Positions 59,507 through 64,000 of a DNA stretch of 64,000 nucleotides are shown one piece after another; the first letter of the stretch is position 1, and each line of letters begins with the position of its first letter. The translations under genes and the position numbers were made by a program. Below the pieces are notes generated by a model. It had not been told where the DNA came from. It ran no database searches and saw only the letters and a program-made list of their open reading frames with translations. This DNA is from Desulfuromonadales bacterium (lineage in GTDB: Bacteria > Desulfobacterota > Desulfuromonadia > Desulfuromonadales > BM103). The DNA is taken from positions 1 through 64,000 of the forward strand of contig JACZKE010000030.1 of assembly GCA_014860225.1 (NCBI GenBank). The letters run 5' to 3'.

Positions 59507-60994
59507 TTAAAAACCGACCGGTATCATTAATCGGATGATATTGTTAACCAGGGGCCCGGTGCTTAAGCCAACCACAATCAGGAGTACAGCGGTCAGGGCC
59601 AGAGGACTGAGTATCCACCATGGCGCCTCTTGCGGTTCAGCGCTTGCATGTGCATGGTGCTCGCTGTCTTGCAGAGAACCAAAATATGCCAGCTCGATAA
59701 TCCGGAAGAAGAGGACGGCGTTGACCAGGCTACTGAAGATCAGAGCGACGACAAATTCCCACTGGCCTGCTTCGATGCCACCGAGAAGCAGATACCACTT
59801 GCTGTAAAAGCCGCAGGTCGGTGGCACCCCGATCATAGCGAAAGCACCTATTGTGAAGAACGCCATAGTCCAGGGCATCCGGCGGTAAAGGCCTTTCAAG
59901 TTGTCGAAGTGGAGACTGCCGGTACGATATGCAATGGCGACGGCGGCCAGGAACAGACAAAGAGTCATCAGCGCGTCGTTGACGATATGCAGCAGGGTTC
60001 CTGTCATGCCCTGATCGTTGGCCAGCCAGGCGCCGCCGACCATGTAACCGACCTCGGCGATGATGATGTAGGTCAGCATCTGTTTAAGGTTGCGCTGCGC
60101 CAGTGCCAGTGATGATGCGCAAACAATGCCGATCGCCGCAGCCCATATAACAAGAGTGCGGACATCCATACTGATCAGTGGGAATGTCGGTGATTGAAAG
60201 GTGAGCATCAGGCGAACCATCAGATAGATGGTCACCTTGGTCATCAGCGGTGCGATGAGCACCCCGGCTCCGTCTGGTGCATCTGTGTAGGCTCTCGGCA
60301 GCCAACCGTGCAGGGGGAAAAAGGCCATCTTGATCCACAGGCCGATCAGGATGAAAGCCAGGGCGGTTGACAAGGCGGCAGTTCCCTGCAGGGCCGGCAG
60401 GTAACGGGCGATGTCGGCCATGTTGAGAGTGCCGGTCAGCAGATAGAGATAGCCGACTCCGAGCAGATAGAAGGAGGCTGCCACCGAACCCATGATGATG
60501 TAGTTGAAGCTCGACAGTGGTGCCCGCCCGCGGCCCAGAGCGATCAGGCCATAGGTGGTGATCGAGGTAATCTCGAGCATGACGTAGAGGTTGAAGGCAT
60601 CGGCGGTCAACACCAGCCCCATCAATCCGGCGATCAGAATCAGATAAAGCGTGAAGAAGAGATGTTGCCGATCTTCCAGGTCGCGCTTGACGCAGGGCAG
60701 GGCGGCGAAGGTGGCGATGAAGGAGACTGCGGCGATGAGCAGCAGCATTAACGCCGAAAGTGGATCGACCAGCAGTTCGATCCCCCATGGCGGAGTCCAG
60801 GCTCCCGCGGTATAGCTCAGGTCACCGAGCATAAGTGTCCGTTTGAGCACGGCAATCGCCAACAGGCTCGAAAGCCCCAGAGCCCCCAACACCATCGGTG
60901 CAATGACCTTGCGGTTATTGCGGCCGAATATGTTGACCAGGAAGGCGGTCAACAACGGCGCCGCCATCACATACATGTGCAGGTTGGATTTCAT
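59507..60994 (-). CDS. NuoN/MrpD-type antiporter-like subunit
   Basis: 495-aa transporter. Has VLTADAFNLYVMLEITSITTYGLIALG, MAFFPLHGWLPRAYTDAPDGAGVLIAPLMTKV and QRNLKQMLTYIIIAEVGYMVGG. First antiporter subunit, overlapping MrpC by 4 nt. Confidence 0.88.
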   Translation of the reverse strand: MKSNLHMYVMAAPLLTAFLVNIFGRNNRKVIAPMVLGALGLSSLLAIAVLKRTLMLGDLSYTAGAWTPPWGIELLVDPLSALMLLLIAAVSFIATFAALPCVKRDLEDRQHLFFTLYLILIAGLMGLVLTADAFNLYVMLEITSITTYGLIALGRGRAPLSSFNYIIMGSVAASFYLLGVGYLYLLTGTLNMADIARYLPALQGTAALSTALAFILIGLWIKMAFFPLHGWLPRAYTDAPDGAGVLIAPLMTKVTIYLMVRLMLTFQSPTFPLISMDVRTLVIWAAAIGIVCASSLALAQRNLKQMLTYIIIAEVGYMVGGAWLANDQGMTGTLLHIVNDALMTLCLFLAAVAIAYRTGSLHFDNLKGLYRRMPWTMAFFTIGAFAMIGVPPTCGFYSKWYLLLGGIEAGQWEFVVALIFSSLVNAVLFFRIIELAYFGSLQDSEHHAHASAEPQEAPWWILSPLALTAVLLIVVGLSTGPLVNNIIRLMIPVGF

Positions 60995-61383
60995 TCGTTC
61001 TCAATCTTGTGCAGGATTTCGTCTTCTTCCAAGGTCCCGTACTTGCGGTAGATACGCTGCATGACCGCCAGGGCGACCCCGGTCACGCTAACCCCGACGA
61101 CGATTGCAGTCAGCATGAGTACGTGGGGCAGGGGGTTGACCACCTGGTTCACATCCACTTGTCCCTGCAGTGCGGCGTACTTATCAAGAATCGGAATGCT
61201 GCCACCCTTCTTTGCCCCGGTAGAGATAAAAAACAGGATGATCGCTGTCTGAAAGATGTTCATGCCGAGCAGTTTCTTGACCAGATTGCGTTTGCCGATC
61301 ATGGCATAAAAGCCGATCATCATCAGGACCACATAGATCCAGTAGTTATACTTGGCGATGACGTGATCCAGTATACTTTCCAT
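60991..61383 (-). CDS. mrpC: MrpC/NuoK-like subunit
   Basis: 130-aa three-helix subunit with IGFYAMIGKRNLVKKLLGMNIFQTAIILFF and PHVLMLTAIVVGVSVTGVALAVMQRIY, the MnhC/MrpC pattern with its charged residues. The gene starts immediately after MrpB and overlaps the next gene. Confidence 0.9.
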   Translation of the reverse strand: MESILDHVIAKYNYWIYVVLMMIGFYAMIGKRNLVKKLLGMNIFQTAIILFFISTGAKKGGSIPILDKYAALQGQVDVNQVVNPLPHVLMLTAIVVGVSVTGVALAVMQRIYRKYGTLEEDEILHKIENE

Positions 61384-61863
61384 TTACAAGCCCTCGTCGA
61401 GGCGGCCGGCAGAGGCCATGTCCCAGTAGATCGAGACCATTATTGTCGTAACTCCCATGCCAACGCCAACCTCGACCAGAAAGATTCCATGGGAATGCCA
61501 GGAGATCGGGTCGATCGGCAGAATTTTTGCGAGCGCGCTGTAATCGAGGAACATCCCGCCAAGCAGCGCACAGAGAGTGGCAATACCCGTGTAGATCAAG
61601 GCACCGGTGTTGGCAAGTATGATGTCCGTGCTTTCCGACAGATAGCGTTTGCTGGCCGGCAAACCAAAGGCAAGAGCGAACAGGATCACCGAAGCGCCGA
61701 GTACAACGCCACCTTGGAAGCCGCCACCCGGACTGTAGTGGCCATGGACGATGACATAAAGACCGTAGAGCTGGATGAAGGGGACCATCAGGCGCACTGT
61801 AGTTTCGAGAATGGTGTCGCGCTGCGGAATTCGATCCCGTGCCTCCTGTAAGCTGATCCTCAT
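61384..61863 (-). CDS. mrpB: MrpB/MnhB subunit
   Basis: 159-aa MnhB-like protein. Typical segments are TVRLMVPFIQLYGLYVIVHGHYSPGGGFQGGVVLGASVILFALAFG, the GHxSPGGGFQGG signature of the family. Four helices. Overlaps the upstream MbhE-like gene by one base. Confidence 0.92.
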   Translation of the reverse strand: MRISLQEARDRIPQRDTILETTVRLMVPFIQLYGLYVIVHGHYSPGGGFQGGVVLGASVILFALAFGLPASKRYLSESTDIILANTGALIYTGIATLCALLGGMFLDYSALAKILPIDPISWHSHGIFLVEVGVGMGVTTIMVSIYWDMASAGRLDEGL

Positions 61864-62135
61864 TAGTCTTCCCTCCGCCTCAGAATGCCCATGACTGCCA
61901 TGCCGGCGCTGTAGATGACCACCAGCTCGAACATGGTGTCGTAGCCCCGGTAATCACCGAGAACGGCAGTGACGATATTCGGCACATGGGTTTCTTTGAC
62001 CGCTTCTTCCACGTAACGCACCGAAATATTGCGGTTGGGCGGCGACTGCGGGTCGCCCCATGCAGCAAAATCAGCGGTACCGTAGAGCAGCAGCGCACCG
62101 GTGATCAGGGTTGCCAGTAAAGCCAGGGGTTTCAA
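61863..62135 (-). CDS. MbhE-like (MrpA C-terminal piece) subunit
   Basis: 90-aa protein. Resembles hydrogenase/antiporter subunit MbhE and the end of MrpA: NISVRYVEEAVKETHVPNIVTAVLGDYRGYDTMFELVVIY. In Mrp of Bacillus this is fused in MrpA; here, as in archaeal Mbh/Mbs, it is a separate gene. Overlaps the next gene. Confidence 0.82.
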   Translation of the reverse strand: MKPLALLATLITGALLLYGTADFAAWGDPQSPPNRNISVRYVEEAVKETHVPNIVTAVLGDYRGYDTMFELVVIYSAGMAVMGILRRRED

Positions 62136-62377
62136 TCTTTACTCCTGCGTGTGGTGCGGAAAATAGCTGAGATAAAAAATATGGTACTGACACCAGCGCC
62201 GACTGTCGCTTCGGTAAAAGCGACGTCGACCGCCCCCATCTCCGCCCAGAGCAGGCACATGAGGAAACTGTAGGCACTGAAGATGATGGTTGCCGAGAGT
62301 AGATCTTTCACGGTGATCGTCGCTACAGCGCAGAAAACCACCAGCAACAGAAGAACCAGGTCGAGTTGCCAGATCAT
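62132..62377 (-). CDS. MbhD/DUF4040-like (MrpA C-terminal piece) subunit
   Basis: 81-aa three-helix protein with VVFCAVATITVKDLLSATIIFSAYSFLMCLLWAEMGAVDVAFTEATVGAGVST, the DUF4040/MbhD core. The AFTEA Glu is the conserved membrane carboxylate. ATG 62377 overlaps MrpG's stop. Confidence 0.82.
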   Translation of the reverse strand: MIWQLDLVLLLLVVFCAVATITVKDLLSATIIFSAYSFLMCLLWAEMGAVDVAFTEATVGAGVSTIFFISAIFRTTRRSKD

Positions 62378-62697
62378 TTGCGCGTCCCCTTCCTCTGCCA
62401 AGGTTCGACACCGACGATCAGAGCGGCCTTGGTGATCGCATGGGTTGCTGTAGGACTGGCCATGAAAATAAAGAAAACAATGAAGAAAACTTTCCAGCTG
62501 ACCAGTATGCTGGCAAAGCTCAGGTCGTGCAGATTGTACAGGGCAATGGCTGACACAGCGAGGGTCGCCGCCAGAGTGTCACACTTGCCGGCAGCATGGA
62601 GCCGTGAATAGAAATCCGGCAGACGCAGGATGCCGATGGTGCCTATGGCAAAAAAGAAGACCCCTGAGACCATGAGTAATGTCACAAGCCAATTCAT
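62374..62697 (-). CDS. mrpG: MrpG subunit
   Basis: 107-aa MnhG/PhaG-like subunit: FFAIGTIGILRLPDFYSRLHAAGKCDTL is the family signature, then two more helices and a basic tail. Four-base overlaps with both neighbours. Confidence 0.9.
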   Translation of the reverse strand: MNWLVTLLMVSGVFFFAIGTIGILRLPDFYSRLHAAGKCDTLAATLAVSAIALYNLHDLSFASILVSWKVFFIVFFIFMASPTATHAITKAALIVGVEPWQRKGTRK

Positions 62698-63005
62698 GCC
62701 GAGGCCTCCTTTTCAATAGCCAGATCATCCTCGAGATGAACCCGCTTGCTGCGTCGGAAGTACTTGCAGGCGCCGATAGTTGCGATGAAATTGAGAAACG
62801 CATAAGCCAGGGCAATGTCGATGAACATCGGCATGTTTTCGTAGATTAAACCGATGAGCAGCAGCAACACGGTCGTTTTGGTGCCGATCATGTTCACGCC
62901 GACAATCCGGTCAAGGACCGTTGGCCCGCCGAGCGCCCGCACCAGGGTGAGAAAGATCAGCATCACCAGGGCCAGGGCAACCGAGAGGAACACCTGACTC
63001 ATCAT
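62694..63005 (-). CDS. mrpF: MrpF subunit
   Basis: 103-aa MrpF-like subunit with LVRALGGPTVLDRIVGVNMIGTKTTVLLLLIG and three helices. A basic region (YFRRSKRVHLED) follows the last helix. Overlaps MrpE by 4 nt. Confidence 0.9.
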   Translation of the reverse strand: MMSQVFLSVALALVMLIFLTLVRALGGPTVLDRIVGVNMIGTKTTVLLLLIGLIYENMPMFIDIALAYAFLNFIATIGACKYFRRSKRVHLEDDLAIEKEASA

Positions 63006-63490
63006 GCTTCCTCCGGTTCCAGAGCACGAGCGATGCGTCTTTCCATTTCACCGGGCAGACTTTCGGCGGCGCTCCTGGTAAGCGCGTAGACCGTCATTTC
63101 ATCATCCTGCAAGCTGACCGTAATGGTACCGGGCGTCAAGGTGATTGACTGGGCAAAGGTCACTCGGGCAAAGTTCGATTTGAGCTTGGTCTTGAAACGG
63201 ATCAACTGCGGTTCCATCTTGTCGAGCATCTGCGGATGCAGAACGATATATGCAACTTGCAGGCTGGACAGCACAATTGCCCACAACAGCCAGGGGAAGT
63301 AGGCGAGCATGCCGAAGATTTGCTTGACCCGCACTTCAACGCGCAGGCCCTCGAACAACATCTCCCCGGAGAAGAGCGCAACCAGCAGACAGCAGATCAC
63401 CCCGAGGGATAGATGAAAGGCATCGAACATACCAGACAGGATGGCCCAGAAACTCAACATGACTGCAAACGTGGCAAGCTTCGCTTTCAT
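63002..63490 (-). CDS. mrpE: MrpE subunit
   Basis: 162-aa MrpE-like protein with two N-terminal helices and a cytoplasmic domain: LLWAIVLSSLQVAYIVLHP, NFARVTFAQSITLTPGTITVSLQDDEMTVYALT. First gene of the operon. Together the genes form an E-F-G-(MbhD)-(MbhE)-B-C-D order, mixing Mrp and Mbh styles. Confidence 0.9.
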   Translation of the reverse strand: MKAKLATFAVMLSFWAILSGMFDAFHLSLGVICCLLVALFSGEMLFEGLRVEVRVKQIFGMLAYFPWLLWAIVLSSLQVAYIVLHPQMLDKMEPQLIRFKTKLKSNFARVTFAQSITLTPGTITVSLQDDEMTVYALTRSAAESLPGEMERRIARALEPEEA

Positions 63491-63744
63491 AATCCTCTAC
63501 AACCAGGTGAGCCTTTCAGTGAAGTTCGACTGCAAAGGCAGAATAAGAATGGAGAGATATAAAACATGAATCTAATTATCAAAACGCTACATGTCTTAGC
63601 ATGACTGCTGCCGGTTGGTCAATAGTATCAGTGCATTGCAGAGATTTCTTGTATGCCTCCCCGGCCTCGCTTATAATTGTTCAAACGGCAGATTCCTCAT
63701 TAGATTTGAAGTGACTGTAAAACCTTGTTTGTTTTGGGGCGCTA
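63491..63744. other. Divergent promoter region
   Basis: Gap of about 250 bp between mrpE (leftward) and the nitrilase gene (rightward); AT-rich around 63560-63600. It probably carries promoters for both. No gene seen. Confidence 0.45.
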
Positions 63745-64000
63745 ATGAAAAAAAAACTGTGTGCGGCAGCCATTCAATTCAATATCACTCTTGGCGAGAT
63801 AGACCGGAACCTGATGACAGTTGAGGCGGCTCTGGACCGGGTTGCAAAACAGAACGTGCAGTTGGCTGTGCTTCCGGAAATGTGGAGTGTCGGTTACGAT
63901 TACAAGCGATTGGCAAAACATGCTGCTCAAACTCCCCGGGTGATTGAGGCCCTCTGCCGACAAACGGCTGAGCTCAGCTTGGTGGTCGTCGGCAGCCTGC
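63745..64000 (+). CDS. Carbon-nitrogen hydrolase (nitrilase family), partial
   Basis: N-terminal 85 residues of a gene running off the edge. It starts MKKKLCAAAIQFNITLGEIDRNL and contains AVLPEMWSVGYDY, the Glu-containing core of the nitrilase/omega-amidase fold (catalytic Glu in LPEMW). The remaining catalytic Lys and Cys lie beyond the window. The likely substrate (omega-amide, as in NIT2-like proteins) is a guess. Confidence 0.8.
   Translation, partial: MKKKLCAAAIQFNITLGEIDRNLMTVEAALDRVAKQNVQLAVLPEMWSVGYDYKRLAKHAAQTPRVIEALCRQTAELSLVVVGSL

Overview
The window looks like a chromosome segment of an anaerobic or microaerophilic deltaproteobacterium of the Desulfuromonas/Geobacter type (Desulfuromonadota). 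The grounds are a single-polypeptide pyruvate:ferredoxin oxidoreductase beside dnaX-ybaB-recR, an MglA/MglB-type GTPase pair, an hrcA-grpE-dnaK-dnaJ operon under a CIRCE element, and a split Mrp/Mbh-like antiporter operon. The assignment is inference from gene content; no 16S gene is present.

Region 1 (about 0.1-7 kb) holds a DJ-1/PfpI protein, a seven-repeat lipoprotein, twin 48-residue membrane peptides, and a disulfide/thioredoxin cluster (DsbA-like, DsbB, CcdA, TlpA-like) next to an intact tRNA-Asn(GUU). A second copy of the tRNA-Asn 3' end with its terminator lies at 3.2 kb, so the thiol cluster is bracketed by direct repeats.

Region 2 (about 7.7-18.4 kb) is an envelope-remodelling locus: PAP2 phosphatase, three alkaline-phosphatase-fold (LTA synthase/EptA/YejM-like) transferases, an OmpR-type regulator with its kinase, diacylglycerol kinase, and an Ais/PmrG-like histidine phosphatase. 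Its content resembles the enterobacterial PmrAB regulon gathered in one place. Two of its promoters share a GTCAT-N6-GTCAT direct repeat with the 11-bp periodicity typical of OmpR-family sites. The last transferase is broken by one extra T in a T run.

Region 3 (about 18.9-31.1 kb) is an accessory patchwork bracketed by two roughly 300-bp direct repeats. Each repeat carries a leader, a tRNA-Asn 5' half and a strong terminator, and looks like a duplicated small-RNA gene; the first copy keeps a full tRNA-type promoter. Inside are a lipoprotein, an antiporter fragment, Hsp20, a monohaem cytochrome c, a flavin-reductase gene followed by an integron attC-like site, a KefB-like antiporter with a P-type ATPase, a decayed reverse transcriptase, and an MFS transporter flanked by two tRNA-Pro remnants.

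Region 4 (31.2-39.3 kb) is a complete leucine/isovalerate catabolic operon (TetR regulator, enoyl-CoA hydratase, isovaleryl-CoA dehydrogenase, both methylcrotonyl-CoA carboxylase subunits, methylglutaconyl-CoA hydratase, HMG-CoA lyase). A perfect operator palindrome precedes the regulator.

Region 5 (39.3-64 kb) is core chromosome, nearly all on the minus strand: MglA and roadblock protein, PFOR, recR-ybaB-dnaX-SRP RNA-tRNA-Ser, an LpoA-like protein coupled to dnaJ, the heat-shock operon, hemW, and a 12-gene Mrp-like operon in which three NuoL/M/N-type subunits accompany split MrpA C-terminal pieces and two small orphan membrane proteins. A nitrilase-family gene begins at the right edge.
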